A stretch of 64,000 nucleotides of DNA, taken from Septoria linicola. Lineage: Eukaryota; Ascomycota; Dothideomycetes; Mycosphaerellales; Mycosphaerellaceae. The position numbers and the translations under genes were made by a program. Below are positions 43,456 to 55,093 of this stretch, piece after piece (the first letter of the stretch is position 1; each line of letters opens with the position of its first letter). The notes under the pieces are model-generated. The model did not search any database and had not been told where the DNA came from. It worked only from the letters and a program-made list of their open reading frames with translations. The stretch spans positions 3,162,001 to 3,226,000 of the forward strand of contig CP099418.1 in assembly GCA_024114885.1 (NCBI GenBank), given 5' to 3'.

Positions 43456-46400
43456 ATGGCGACGTTCTTGGAGAACTCGTACAGCTTGGTGCACCAGGAC
43501 AACCTCGCCGATCTGCCGTCGCAACAGGATCTCAAGAACCAGCTGGAGAAAGGCACCGATGAGACCAAGCAGGACACCATGCGGCGCATCCTGACCGTCA
43601 TGCTCAACGGAGACCCCATGCCAGGCCTGCTCATGCACATTATCCGATTCGTGATGCCCAGCAAGAGCAAGGCGCTGAAGAAGCTGTTGTACCTGTACTA
43701 CGAGATCTGCCCCAAGCTGGACTCCAATGGCAAGCTCAAGCAGGAAATGATCCTGGTGTGGTAGGCATCGTGGCGCACAACTCGAGCATGCCAGCAGCAA
43801 CGTACACTGACTCTTGACCCAGCAATGGCATCCGCATGGATCTGCAACACCCGAACGAATACATTCGCGGCAACACCCTTCGCTTCCTGTGCAAGCTTCG
43901 TGAGGCCGAGCTCATGGAGCCACTGCTCGCACCCGCCCGAGCATGTCTGGAGCATCGCCACTCATACGTGCGCAAGAACGCCGTCTTCGCCATTGCCTCC
44001 ATCTTCCAGCACAACGAGCACCTCATGCCCGACGCGCCAGAGCTCATACAGAATTTCCTCGAGTCCGAGAGCGATAACACCTGCAAGAGGAACGCATTCG
44101 CTGCACTCCTCAGCATCAGTCACGAAAAGGCACTGGAATACCTGAGCGGTGTCTTCGAGGGCATTCCAAACGCGAGTGAGCTGCTCCAGCTGGTCGAGCT
44201 GGAGTTCATCCGCAAAGATGCTGTGCAAAATCAGGGCAACAAGGCGCGATATCTCAGGCTCATATTTGACCTGTTGGAAGCTAAAGAGTCCACGGTGGTG
44301 TACGAGGCCGCCTCCTCGCTCACTGCTCTCACGAGCAATCCTGTGGCGGTAAAGGCTGCGGCAGGCAAGTTCATTGAGCTGGCGATCAAGGAGTCGGACA
44401 ACAACGTGAAGCTCATTGTGCTGGAGAAAGTCAACTCTCTCCGCAAGGTCAACGAGGGCATTCTGGACGATCTGACAATGGAGATCCTGCGCGTGTTATC
44501 GAGCCCCGATCTGGACGTGCGGAAAAAGGCACTGGAGCTGGCGATGGACATGGTCTCGAGCAAAAACGTAGAGGAGGTTGTGCTGTTGCTCAAGAAGGAA
44601 TTGGCCAAGACCGTCGATGAGCAATACGAGAAGAACAACGAGTACCGATCACTTCTGATCCACTCCATTCACCAGTGTGCCATCAAGTTCTCGGAGATTG
44701 CACAGAGCGTGGTAGGCCTGCTGATGGACTTCATCTCCGACTTCAACAACGCGTCAGCTGTCGACGTGATCTCGTTCGTCAAGGAGGTGGTGGAGCGATT
44801 TCCGAAGATGCGCAGCTCAATTGTGGAGAGGCTGGTATCGACGCTCAGCGAAGTCCGAGCCGGCAAGGTCTATCGAGGCAGTCTATGGATCGTTGGAGAG
44901 TATTCACTCGAAGAAAAGGACATCAAGGATGCGTGGAAACGTATCCGTGCTAGTCTTGGAGAGATCCCAATTGTAGCCTCCGAGCAGCGACTACTAGAAG
45001 AGCAACCCGACGGCGAGGCTGAGCTCAATGGACAGACCAACGGTGATGCCAAGCCCGCGCAGCCCACTGGCTCCAGAAAGGTGCTCGCCGATGGCACATA
45101 TGCGACTGAGAGCGCGCTCACGAGCAGCGCTTCCGCCAAGGCTAAGCTTGATGCCGTCAAAGCTGCGCAGAAGCCACCTCTACGCCAGCTCATCCTCGAC
45201 GGGGACTACTTTCTGGCCACAGTGCTTTCCTCTACATTGACTAAGCTAGTCATGCGACATTCAGAGATCTCCAACGATGCAGCACGGACCAACGCCCTGC
45301 GCGCGGAGGCTATGCTCATCATGATCTCCATCATCCGTGCTGGCCAGTCACAGTTCGTCAAGGCACCAATCGACGAGGACTCTGTCGACCGAATCATGTC
45401 TTGCGTGCGGTCACTTGCTGAGTTCCAGCAGAAGAAAGATCTCGAGGTTGCTTTTCTGGACGACACTCGACAAGCTTTCAAGTCGATGGTGCAGGTCGAG
45501 GAGAAGAAGCGTGCTGCCAAGGAGGCCCTACTGCACGCAAAAAACGCAATCCAGGTTGATGATCTGGTATCCATACGACAATTGAAGCAGAAGAACGCCA
45601 TTGACAATGCGGACGAAGCTGAAGTTGATCTAGAAAAGGCTACTGGTGGCGATGCGACTACGGAGGACCTCACTTCAAAACTCAGCCGAGTTGTGCAACT
45701 TACTGGATTCTCAGATCCGGTATATGCTGAAGCATACGTTCAGGTCCACCAATTCGACATCATTCTTGACGTACTTCTCGTCAACCAAACGCGTGACACA
45801 TTACAAAACCTTTCTGTGGAGTTCGCCACACTGGGAGATCTCAAAGTCGTGGAAAGACCAACCACACAGAATTTGCCTGGCCTCGACTTTTTGAATGTAC
45901 AGGCCACCATCAAAGTCTCGTCTACCGACACTGGTGTCATTTTTGGCAATGTCGTGTACGATGGCGCTTCGTCGACGGAATCGCACGTGGTCATCCTCAA
46001 CGATGTGCATGTTGATATCATGGACTACATCCAGCCCGCATCGTGTACAGAAACTCAATTCCGAACAATGTGGACTGAGTTCGAATGGGAGAACAAGGTC
46101 AATATCAACACCAAAATGCCGCCTGGATCTAGCCTCAGAGATTTCCTGCAACGCCTCATGAAGGTCACAAATATGAGCTGTCTAACGCCGGAAGCAAGCT
46201 TGGAAGGCGAATGCCAGTTCTTAAGTGCTAACCTCTATGCCCGCAGTGTGTTTGGTGAGTGAAATTATCAGAAGCTGCCTGTCGGTCATGAACTAACATA
46301 CAATGCAGGCGAGGATGCCCTGGCAAACTTGAGTGTTGAGAAGGAAGGTGACAATGGACCTGTTACTGGCTTCATGCGGATACGCAGCAGATCGCAAGGG

Positions 46401-46460
46401 CTCGCATTGAGCCTTGGATCCCTCAAAGGACTCAGCAAAATCGGCGAATTGGCAGTTTGA
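43456..46460 (+). CDS. SEC26: coatomer subunit beta (beta-COP)
   Basis: Three exons: 43456-43760, 43823-46254 and 46309-46460, 962 residues, the usual beta-COP length. It is part of the COPI coat on Golgi-derived vesicles for retrograde transport. The N-terminal adaptin-like HEAT solenoid shows KKLLYLYYEICPKLD, the splice-restored VCNGIRMDLQHPNEYIRGNT, YVRKNAVFAIASIF and DLLEAKESTVVYEAASSL. A short linker (SRKVLADGTYATESAL, typical of beta-COP) leads to the C-terminal appendage half with VQLTGFSDPVYAEAYVQVHQ, and the platform region VTNMSCLTPEASLEGECQFL. The last exon restores SVFGEDALANLSVEKEG and ends in FMRIRSRSQGLALSLG. No anomaly is seen. Confidence 0.96.
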
Positions 46461-46960
46461 GCTTGAGCTGATCGCCATGATATGGGACAATGGATAGAGT
46501 AGAGGCTGAGCCGCACTTATGGGGATGAATAGCGTGGCGTCCGGCGCATACGATACCTTGACAGGCATTGCAAGGCCAAAAGTTAGCCTACGATTGTGGT
46601 AAGACCGCCGACACGGACAAAGGTGCGGCAAGCAGCGCACGGAACTGTATCTCAGAGCATTTTGAAAGACACTCAACACATCCGTTTGGCCAGCTAACAT
46701 GAAAACCAAAAAACACCTCTGCGGGACCTTTTCGGGAATGATACTGATGCGATAGCCAGCACGGTGCTGAGAGTGTGCTGGATGCAAACAGGATCGCACA
46801 TGTCCAGAGCTGCGACCCAAAATGGTACTCACAAAGAAGTCTAGGCTCTTCGCCCAAAGCGTGATAATTCTTTCTACAAGATTTTCTTTGTCGACAACTT
46901 GGTGATGAAGCTGCCTCGAGATCTGATTTGAGCATTCGATACGATCAAACAGCTTCAATC
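46461..46960. other. intergenic
   Basis: 500 bp between SEC26 and the RBR gene on the same strand. A minus-strand open frame crosses it and the last SEC26 exon but has no motif. It presumably holds the promoter of the RBR gene. Confidence 0.45.
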
Positions 46961-49733
46961 ATGGCTTCCGGTGAGGATGTTACGATGACCGATGAGGGCC
47001 TGAAGAAATGCGACGCCTGCGAGGATTTTGTCAGTGATACACGACCTGTTGGCCAGCACAAACGCATGTTCTGCAGCGAGTGTTTCGAGGACATGGTCAT
47101 ACCTAAACTCAGAGAGGCACTTCTCGGCAAATCATTCTGGGACAACGCCAGGCTGTCTGCCACGGAGGATCCTCTTGAGGCTCGCGACTACATCGATGTC
47201 ATGGGGGAAGATTTCGTGAACGCATACGAGAAAAAGGTAATCGAGTATCGGACAAATGCATCTGACAGGGTCTATTGTCCTCACTCAGTGCTCGTCAGCG
47301 AAAGCTCGGCAGAAGGTGGGAGCGCTCGCGCCCTCGATCAGGCTGAGTTAGAAGCTATTACCAAGCAAGGCACCAGCGCCACACGCAAGTGTCAGGCCTA
47401 TATCGGCAACAAGCAGGAGCTGGACGTCCATACTCCATGCCCCGAGTGTAAAGGTCTGGTCTGCACAAATTGTGGGACCCAGTCTGTGAGCCAGCTTCTT
47501 CACACGAGTGTTCTGCTCCGAAGCCGGATGGTTGAGAAGAGTATTTTGCAAGCAAGACGCTCGGAGTAGACTATCAAAGGTACATTTCCCACACAACTCC
47601 TCATGGCACCCACAGCTGACAGTCGTCGAATTATGCTAGATGTCCAGGCTGCTCTCAGCCATACGAGCATAAAGAGGCGTGTAATCACTTCCTATGTTCA
47701 GACGGCACTTGTCGCACTGGCTTCTGCTTTCTTTGTGGCCAAGCAGCTGCGCACGATAGCGACCACTGGACAGTCGGTAATCCTACTGGGTGCACCAAAT
47801 GGGGACGACCAGGCGAGAGCACAGCCAGGTTCGATGCAGCGCCAGCGCCCGACGAAGAGAGGAGAAAGGCAGCCGTGCTTGACGTGCCGCCTTTCAAGGA
47901 ATGCTACATCGAAGCCTGGAAGCAGGAACTTGGCGACCGTCCGCTTCCGAGATGGCTATTCGATCCAGTGATAACAGATCAATGGATTATTGTCTGCGGA
48001 TTCTTGACTGGACCGAGGCGCATGCCATTCGACAGTGCTGAGCTGATGCTTACCGACATCAGAGAAGGACAAGAGTTGACGATGGAGGGTTACGATGCAT
48101 TTCAGATTGCAACTTGGGCAGTAAGTCAAAGTCACTCCTGTGGGAAACCGTCATTCCATCCTTGCTACTCAGAGTTTTGCATCGAGAGCTCGGCAATGTT
48201 CCCAAGACGCTATTGACCGTGTACTGATGGCTACTACAGATTAATGCCCGGCCAGCAGTCCTGCGACAGACTTTGGTGATTGCTAATGGTAAGGGCTTGA
48301 TCACTGTGATTCCGGATCGCGACGATGACGACGTTGCCCGGCTACAGAATCCAGACAGAGAATCTTTCGTCAACAAGGGAAATGCCGCAAGAAAGAACAC
48401 ACCTGACTGGCGGAGTCCGAACCATGGGTACTGCAACTTCCGCACGTTCCTGCGCGCAATGGAGCACGTGTTGCGAGCTCGAGGTACTTCGGTGGAGAAG
48501 CTGTACCCTTGAACCAGGTCAATATTATTCTGCGACACGGTCAGTCTGCCCCTTCGTTCGCGGCGGTGCTGTTTATATGTGTTAGATCTTGGCTGACATC
48601 CAATAGCTAGTATGGGAGTGGAACAATCACAATCCACACACCTTCTCAAATGACGATACTGCTACATTCTGTTACTTGCTTTCGGACAGTAGCGACAGAG
48701 CGATCCTCGATGAATTCGAATCGATCCTATTCAACGATCCAGAACTGTTCAACGCGTGTCTTTTGGAGAAGGAAGAAACACTGAGGCGCAATGAGGAAGG
48801 ACCGGATTATGAGAAATCTATTCAGCACGTGGCGTAAGTTGGAAACAGTCTAGCAACATACACACGGCCACAGTTACTAACGAGGGTGTCCAGTTTCACG
48901 ATGGAAGCGCTGATGCAGGCAATGACCTACCATCGGGAGGACATGAGGCAGCAGTTGATCGCTCGTGTACTTTTTACTGATTCACTCATTGAGTATCGAA
49001 ACTTCGGGCGATATGAGGACTGGTTCTCAGATGTTCCAGAAAACGCCATCATCGTGGTAGATTTCGTTCGACCCGAACTGACCGGGGTACTGGTTACAGA
49101 TGCCCGTATTTGTGTGAGTTTGCGTACCGGCCACCCCTCCTAGAGCGGTCCAGCATTTGGGACTGTACTGACAATTTCAAGGGGTTCGATGAGAGGAACG
49201 GAGAGCTTCAAGAGTTCCACACACTACTCCGAAAGGTGATGTGGTTCTATGACGGCTTAGAGCGGGCCAAGCTTCCAGATGCTGAACTGAGAAGTTGCAT
49301 GATTGAATTTCTCGCGCGAAAAAAGCTCCTCATGCCATTCCACCCGGAGCAAAGTACAACATATGTCTCCCGAGAGACGCTGTTCAAGTTCGATGACCGC
49401 ACCGAGACATCTCGCAACGAGCTCCGTCAGCTGGAAGGAAACTGCCTCGAACAGGCCAAGTCCAATGACTCACGATGGCTGCGCGCTCGGCAGACCCGGA
49501 CGCAACTATTCAAGTTTAGATACTGGGCCGCGGTGGCTTCCTAATCCGGAGACTATACAGACTCTGACGAAGCCTATAAATCCTGGCTGGCTGAGCAACT
49601 GGCATACTTTCGCGCTGAAGAAGAGTCCTTGAAAAAACTTATGTCTGAACTCGTCGATGAAATTGCCGAGGAGGTGTCTAGGGAGGACGGACTCTGGGCG
49701 AAGTTGTTCGAGTTGGATGTGGAGTTGAAGTAA
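46961..49733 (+). CDS. RBR-type (RING-IBR-Rcat) E3 ubiquitin ligase with long novel C-terminus
   Basis: Proposed exons: 46961-47485, 47542-47579, 47640-48120, 48240-48483, 48611-48833, 48894-49113, 49182-49425 and 49561-49733, 715 residues. RING1 starts CDAC at 17-20 with FCSEC at 37-41 and continues to DRVYCPH. The IBR part shows PCPECKGLVCTNCG. Splicing of the 38-nt second exon joins LGVDYQRCPGC to SQPYEHKEACNHFLC, the Rcat domain, where Cys202 aligns with the catalytic Cys that accepts ubiquitin in this family. CRTGFCFLCG closes it. The following 480 or so residues match nothing I know. A premature alternative is a stop at 48510 if the intron at 48484 is not used; exons 5-8 would then be a separate gene, but they have no good upstream ATG. 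Exon 2 boundaries and exons 7-8 are the least certain. Confidence 0.7.
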
Positions 49734-51164
49734 TAGCGGCTATGATATTGATAGGGTAAGACCAAGCTTGTCAATAAGACGGCGGATAGGCTTCACTGTA
49801 TGTAATTTGTAGCTAGTAGTCCTTCTTGTTGTAATTAGCAGTCTCTCCCTCTTGGGCTTTGCTCGGTACCTGAGCTCACGCGAATGAGCGCAAACTGGTA
49901 CGATCTCTGGCCTCTGATTGACCTTCAATGGCTACGCACAGCAACATGTCAAGTCAGCATCGGCTGGCCCGCAATGTGTCAAGCGAAATGCTCCGATACA
50001 AACATGATCGATTGTGCGGGTGTGCCGCTGGACAAGACTGCATGAGCATGCTGCATGAATGCATGCAGATGATAGCAGCGCTTAAGCACGGCTCGATAGC
50101 TGTGCTGTGTATTGTGCAGTGGCCGTGATGTTGCGGTGCAGGCGAAAGCGGAGAAAGTGCCTCGTCACTCATGCTGGTCGGGTGGCAGGGGGCTATCCTG
50201 TTCTGCAGGTGATTCATTAAAGCGAGCATTCGCTTCCACGGGCTGGCGTTTGCGGAGCTCATCAATCGTACTGTAGATGTGTAGATGGTGAAAGACGTTG
50301 AGCTGACAGTCCTGCGTCTCGTGGCAGGAGCGACGTGCTGTTCGACAAGCGCGTAGAAGGATAGATTATACCACATGCAGCTCTAGACTAGATTGAGGTA
50401 ATGCGGTACCTCTGTAATGGACATGTCCTTCACTCGCCAATGACAACGTCGACTCGGCACAGGCGTCATGACAGCTCGGGAGAGAGAGCAGCAAAGGCCG
50501 TCCGGAAAGCACAGCGAGCAATATTGCTGCTCTCGCGTTTCTAACTTAGTGACGACGTAAGAACATATGTGTCTGCAATGCTGTCCACTGCATCCCTGCA
50601 CAGTGTAGACCACTGAGTGATTACCATCAGGAACAGAACGGACAGACGGAAGGCATACCAAGACGCGAAGTTATCCGGCGGAGGAGAAGAGGGAGGGAGA
50701 GAGGGAGAGAGAAAGTTGAGAGCAAGCAAAGCAAGCTCGCAAGCCCGCACAATGATGTGAACTTCACAAGTCTAGCTAACTAACTTAGTGGGCCGGGCAA
50801 ATTTGCTCGCAACAACCTCTCCACCGACCAACCGACCTCTCTTTTCTTCCCACTCTGTTGTGTGTGCTTGCCCAACATCACCCGCCCGCCCTCGAATCGA
50901 TCGACAGTTGCAGTGAGTGCTGTGTGCTGCCGTCCATCGCACGCACTTCTGCTTCGCTCTGCCACCGACGACGCTCCAGCACGTTCGAAAAGAAAAAAAG
51001 CCACCACGGTCAACTCCCACACGATCTTTTTTTGGCCAGGTTGGCTGCAGAGCAAAGCTTAAGTCGTCCGTCTCTCCCACGACCACCACGCACCGTCTTG
51101 TGCACCGCAGCATCGCTCTTGCCTCCATCGGCTCCCGCGGCGTCTCAGCACCTGCCCATCGTGA

Positions 51165-51203
51165 ATGCGGTCTTGCCATCGATATTTGCTAACCGCAGCC
51201 TAG
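51165..51203 (+). promoter_or_regulatory. possible upstream ORF in the LARP-like leader
   Basis: ATG at 51165 followed by 12 codons and TAG, the only ATG I noticed in the C/T-rich leader before the main start at 51665. It matters only if transcription starts upstream of it. Confidence 0.4.
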
Positions 51204-51228
51204 ACAAGCACGCGCACCTCAGCACTGC

Positions 51229-51268
51229 GCTTGCTTGCCTGCCTGCTTGCTCGCTTGCTTGCTCGCTC
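51229..51268. repeat. CTTG/CTCG/CCTG tetranucleotide repeat
   Basis: About ten imperfect copies of a CTTG-like 4-nt unit lie in the leader of the La-motif gene, roughly 400 bp before its start codon. Confidence 0.75.
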
Positions 51269-51664
51269 GATCAGCGACATTCTTCCACCAGCACCTCCCA
51301 GTCAACTGCCTTCACCGGCAACGCGAGCATCACTGCCTCCGGCACCGCATCATCACGCACTCTCTGGATATCGTGTGCTCGCATCCGTTTCTGATCATCA
51401 ACACCGGAAAGTCTTGCTATCCAGCACCAAGCGTCAGCCACCGACACATTACCGACATCAATCTAGGTCAGTGAACGAGGAAGGCTCGCGGAAGCAGCAG
51501 GCAGCTGCTCGTCACACGACGAGTCACTGAGACGCAGCGGCGGCTGGTCAATCTTTGGAATCAGCCCGACTGGGCAAAACTCCCAACTGAGGGTGCTGTG
51601 AAAGCCCACGAGGCAGCCAGAGCTTCACACGCCTCGTCTCTCAAGCAGCATTGCACTATCCGCA

Positions 51665-54600
51665 ATGGCTGCGTCAAATCAGAGCCCCAGCGGCTTCTCA
51701 TATGCGCAGGCCGCCAAAGGCCAGACCTCGACGGCGACGTCACAAGCTCCTTCGAGCAAGGTCACTTCCGGCGCGGCCACGCCAGCCACCGGCACTTTCT
51801 CAGAGCTCGGACCCAACAGTAATTGGGCCGATGATATAGAGGCTACGACAGGAGACAAGCAGGATGCGCGCAAGACTGCACAAGAGCAAGCAAAAGCTGC
51901 GGCACCTGCAAAGGCAGACGACGCAGAGCGCATCACGGCGGAGGGCAAGCCTGCCAACGGCGTTTCAGGTGTTTCATCGCCTGACCTCGTAGCCACGCCC
52001 AACACAACTACCAACAGCGAAGACTCTTCTTCAGCACCACAGACGAATGGCTCGTCAGAAACGACCTGGGAGACGAAGTCCGATCACTCCGCACACAACT
52101 CAGAGCCATCATGGATCGTCGCGCGTAAGGAGCGCCAGGACCATGAGAAGGACGGGCGGGGCAGTGAGCGCCCGGCACGAAAGGGCAAGAAGGGCGACAA
52201 GTCGCCCAAGGAGCCAAAGACTCCGAAAGCTGAGGCAAAGCCGATCGTATACACTGAAGCGGCGCCTCCGCCTGTCAACCCATGGGCCATGAAGCGCGCT
52301 GAAGCACCAAAGCCCAAGCCTGTTGTAGTTCCACAGCCGTCAAAGGCCGGTCCACCTGCTGCGCCGGCAGCGGCACTCAGAGAGAACCAACGCCCACAAG
52401 TCGATACGAGGAAAAAGGCAAATTCAATCACGAGTACACCACGCGAGGCCGAAAGTGGCGGCGTGGCCAAGAAGGCTCAGGGAGCACAAGGTAAGCGCAT
52501 AGATACCAAGAGTCACGCTCGACAGGGCTCAAAGTCGACCACAGAAACTGCCCGCGCCGACCCAGCGGCAAATCCTGCAAAGGTCCAGCGAGAACCTCCG
52601 AACCCCACGGCCGCTTACGCGGCGCCGCCGTCTGTCAGAGACGAGAGCTCATGGCCTACACCCGACAAAGCAGAGAAATCAGAGGACAAGACACGGAAAG
52701 ATGTGGTCGCAGAGAAGACTACAGAATCGGGTGGTGACAACGAGGCAAACGGAAAGCCACGTGAAAAGACGAAGTGGACCGCAGTGCCCGTGACACCGAC
52801 AATAGTTTGGGCAACTGAGGAGATGAACCGACCCCAACGCGGTGCGGGAGGTGAACGAGGTGGACGCGGAGGCACATCCACTCGTGGAAGAGGTGGTCAG
52901 CGTGGCGGCGCAGACCGTGCCAAAGCTGGTGGTGATCGTGCTGTCGCGAAGAAAGAGGATTCTCCAAATGGAGTCGAGCATGCCGGTGGAGTGGTCACGA
53001 GAGGACGCACAGAACTTGATCGTGAGGCTATGCCGCCTCCAGCGAAACCCGCTCGCAAGGCCAACGCCAGCGGTTCTCGGGCAGGCAGCCGTGCCCGAGG
53101 TCAAAGTCAGGTCAAGGCAGCATCGCCTGCTGACGAGTCTGTGTCGAAGAATGCGACATACGCGTTACGCACCGGCTCTCCTGCCAAAATGGACTCATCC
53201 ATTGGCCAAGATGCCAAGTCGTCTGAGACTGCATCGCGTTCGACGCCGAAGGATTTTAACACCACCGACATCCGAGAACTTCCTGATGCTCTCCGCGATA
53301 CTCCAGTGAGAAAGGTGCCCACTGACGGAAAGAAGTTCGAAAACTACAACAATAAGGAATGGAGCGGTGCACCTCGTGGCAGCAAGCGCGGAGGTCGTGG
53401 CCGCGGCGGCTCCAGAGAGTTCGCCAACGGTCACCAAACCAGCCAGGCCTTCGCAAACGGCCACGACTATGCTAGCCAGTTTGGCGTTCCACAGTCGCCC
53501 TCCACCTTCCAATCACCCCGTGGCGGTTTTGCCTTTGGACAGCCTGGACGTGGCAGCTGGCGCGGCAATCCTCGATCGCAGTCCATCCCGATCGACCAAG
53601 TCTATGGGGGTCGATATGCCTATGGTCCACCGATGCAGACCTACTTCCCTGGCATGTACGATTACAGTGGCCTACCCATGTCTGCTGTACCATTTGCGCC
53701 GGTAGCGGAGCAGCAATATCTGTTCGAGATGGTCAGCACCCAATTGGAGTACTACTTCTCAATTGACAACCTGCTCAAGGACATGTTTCTGCGAAAGAAC
53801 ATGGATTCGCAAGGCTTTGTGTTCCTCGATGTCATCACGAACTTCAACCGCATCAAGCAGCTTTCGGCCGATCCAAACGTCATCAAAGCTGCCTGTCTCA
53901 GGTCGGACACGATCGAAATCAAGACTGGTGAGGATGGCAAAGATCGTCTCCGGAGACAAGAGGGCTGGGAGCAGTTTGTGATGCCCATGGACCAGCGAGA
54001 GGTGGCTGCTCAGACAGAGGGACCACAGTCCTTGATGCGACCCGAACCACCTTCTGACGCCTACCCTGCTATCGACGCATTCCGGGGACCTGCATCAGCC
54101 GGTTTGCCCGGATCTCAGCGGCGCTCGTATGACGCCGGCTACGCCATGAACGGAGCCGTTCCCGGGTTTGCGCCCTTTACTCCTCTGCACGAGTCAGCTT
54201 TTGCAGATTTTACGCGCGGTGAAGAAGACCGGGGTCGAGCCGCCAAGTCACCAATCCGCGAGAACGGCGACGCAAATAGACACTCGTCTCTGAATGGTGT
54301 TGCTGATGCGAAAGATGGCGAAGCTGACGTGTTCCCTGACGAACAAGCGAGCACGCTGACTGTTGTTGTGAGGCTCGGATCACAGAGACCACAGCACGCT
54401 GCGGCACGCACTTTCTCCAATGGATCGATCGATACTCGCAGCATCTTTGGAGAGCTCGAAAAGGCTGGCGAGGAGGGCTCAGGTTCAAAGCCAACTGCGA
54501 ACGGCGAGCCTGCCACCAACGGTGATCACCCTTCGCCGTCTATCTCTCGTCATGCCAGCCCAAGCCTTGGTCGTTCGCCTGAAAAGAGCGCCAGCAGTGA

Positions 54601-55093
54601 GCTACCACTATTGTGGATCAAGAACAGCGATCGCCCACATGAGGCGCTTCCTCATGATACCACGCTGGAGCCATATGTTCACTTGCGCTTCAAAGCACTC
54701 AAGCAGCGAGACGAGGCATCCACCGGCAACTGCCCGTACGATCTCGATGTGCTTTACCAGTTCTGGTCGCACTTCTTGATCCGCAATTACAATCACCGCA
54801 TGTATGGCGAGTTCAAATACTATGCCACCGATGATGTAAAGAACCGAAGCAACACTACCGGCATGCAGAACCTTTTGCAATTCTACGCCAAGGCGCTGGC
54901 GTCCAGCACGCCCATTCGCGATCACATTGTCAAGGACTATGTTGAGCTGGTCAAGGCTGAGCCAGCCCCTTCGCATGGCCAAGGCTTCAAGGCCTTGCGT
55001 CAAGCATGGCGAAACGGTGCTTTGAACCTGAAGAACCGTAAGAAACTGAACGACATTGTCGACGAGGAATTGCGGAAACGCCTAGAGTCATAG
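51665..55093 (+). CDS. La-motif protein, LARP1/Sro9-like
   Basis: One exon of 1142 residues. It is an RNA-binding translation regulator of the LARP1 class (yeast Sro9/Slf1, fission yeast Slr1). The N-terminal 680 residues are disordered: FSYAQAAKG near the start, many Lys/Ala/Pro stretches, and RGG-type clusters (GGERGGRGGTSTRGRGGQRG, and GSKRGGRGRGGSRE) that suit RNA binding. The La motif lies at about residues 682-776 with FEMVSTQLEYYFSIDNLLKD, MFLRKNMDSQGFVFLDVI and RIKQLSADPNVIKAAC. The C-terminal 150 residues contain YQFWSHFLIRNYNHRMYGEF and LLQFYAKALASS, similar to DM15 repeats that in LARP1 bind capped TOP mRNA. That makes it more LARP1-like than Sro9. The gene has an unusually long pyrimidine-rich leader. 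Confidence 0.9.
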   Translation: MAASNQSPSGFSYAQAAKGQTSTATSQAPSSKVTSGAATPATGTFSELGPNSNWADDIEATTGDKQDARKTAQEQAKAAAPAKADDAERITAEGKPANGVSGVSSPDLVATPNTTTNSEDSSSAPQTNGSSETTWETKSDHSAHNSEPSWIVARKERQDHEKDGRGSERPARKGKKGDKSPKEPKTPKAEAKPIVYTEAAPPPVNPWAMKRAEAPKPKPVVVPQPSKAGPPAAPAAALRENQRPQVDTRKKANSITSTPREAESGGVAKKAQGAQGKRIDTKSHARQGSKSTTETARADPAANPAKVQREPPNPTAAYAAPPSVRDESSWPTPDKAEKSEDKTRKDVVAEKTTESGGDNEANGKPREKTKWTAVPVTPTIVWATEEMNRPQRGAGGERGGRGGTSTRGRGGQRGGADRAKAGGDRAVAKKEDSPNGVEHAGGVVTRGRTELDREAMPPPAKPARKANASGSRAGSRARGQSQVKAASPADESVSKNATYALRTGSPAKMDSSIGQDAKSSETASRSTPKDFNTTDIRELPDALRDTPVRKVPTDGKKFENYNNKEWSGAPRGSKRGGRGRGGSREFANGHQTSQAFANGHDYASQFGVPQSPSTFQSPRGGFAFGQPGRGSWRGNPRSQSIPIDQVYGGRYAYGPPMQTYFPGMYDYSGLPMSAVPFAPVAEQQYLFEMVSTQLEYYFSIDNLLKDMFLRKNMDSQGFVFLDVITNFNRIKQLSADPNVIKAACLRSDTIEIKTGEDGKDRLRRQEGWEQFVMPMDQREVAAQTEGPQSLMRPEPPSDAYPAIDAFRGPASAGLPGSQRRSYDAGYAMNGAVPGFAPFTPLHESAFADFTRGEEDRGRAAKSPIRENGDANRHSSLNGVADAKDGEADVFPDEQASTLTVVVRLGSQRPQHAAARTFSNGSIDTRSIFGELEKAGEEGSGSKPTANGEPATNGDHPSPSISRHASPSLGRSPEKSASSELPLLWIKNSDRPHEALPHDTTLEPYVHLRFKALKQRDEASTGNCPYDLDVLYQFWSHFLIRNYNHRMYGEFKYYATDDVKNRSNTTGMQNLLQFYAKALASSTPIRDHIVKDYVELVKAEPAPSHGQGFKALRQAWRNGALNLKNRKKLNDIVDEELRKRLES

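Larger units (their letters stand above)
49734..51664. other. intergenic and long 5' leader of the La-motif gene
   Basis: About 1.9 kb without a supported protein gene. Left of about 50,770 I see nothing but purine-rich runs (around 50680-50720). From about 50,800 onward the plus strand is strongly C/T-rich up to the start codon, as in long fungal 5' leaders. It contains a CTTG-type repeat and one short upstream frame. Confidence 0.5.

Noticed and set aside
46293..46958. 221-codon minus-strand frame between SEC26 and the RBR gene
   Set aside because: It overlaps the last SEC26 exon antisense, and its composition (scattered Cys, Ser, His) and lack of motifs look random.
49954..50376. 140-codon minus-strand frame with ATG right of the RBR gene
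   Set aside because: It has no recognisable motif. Its Ser/Cys/His-rich composition looks like chance translation.
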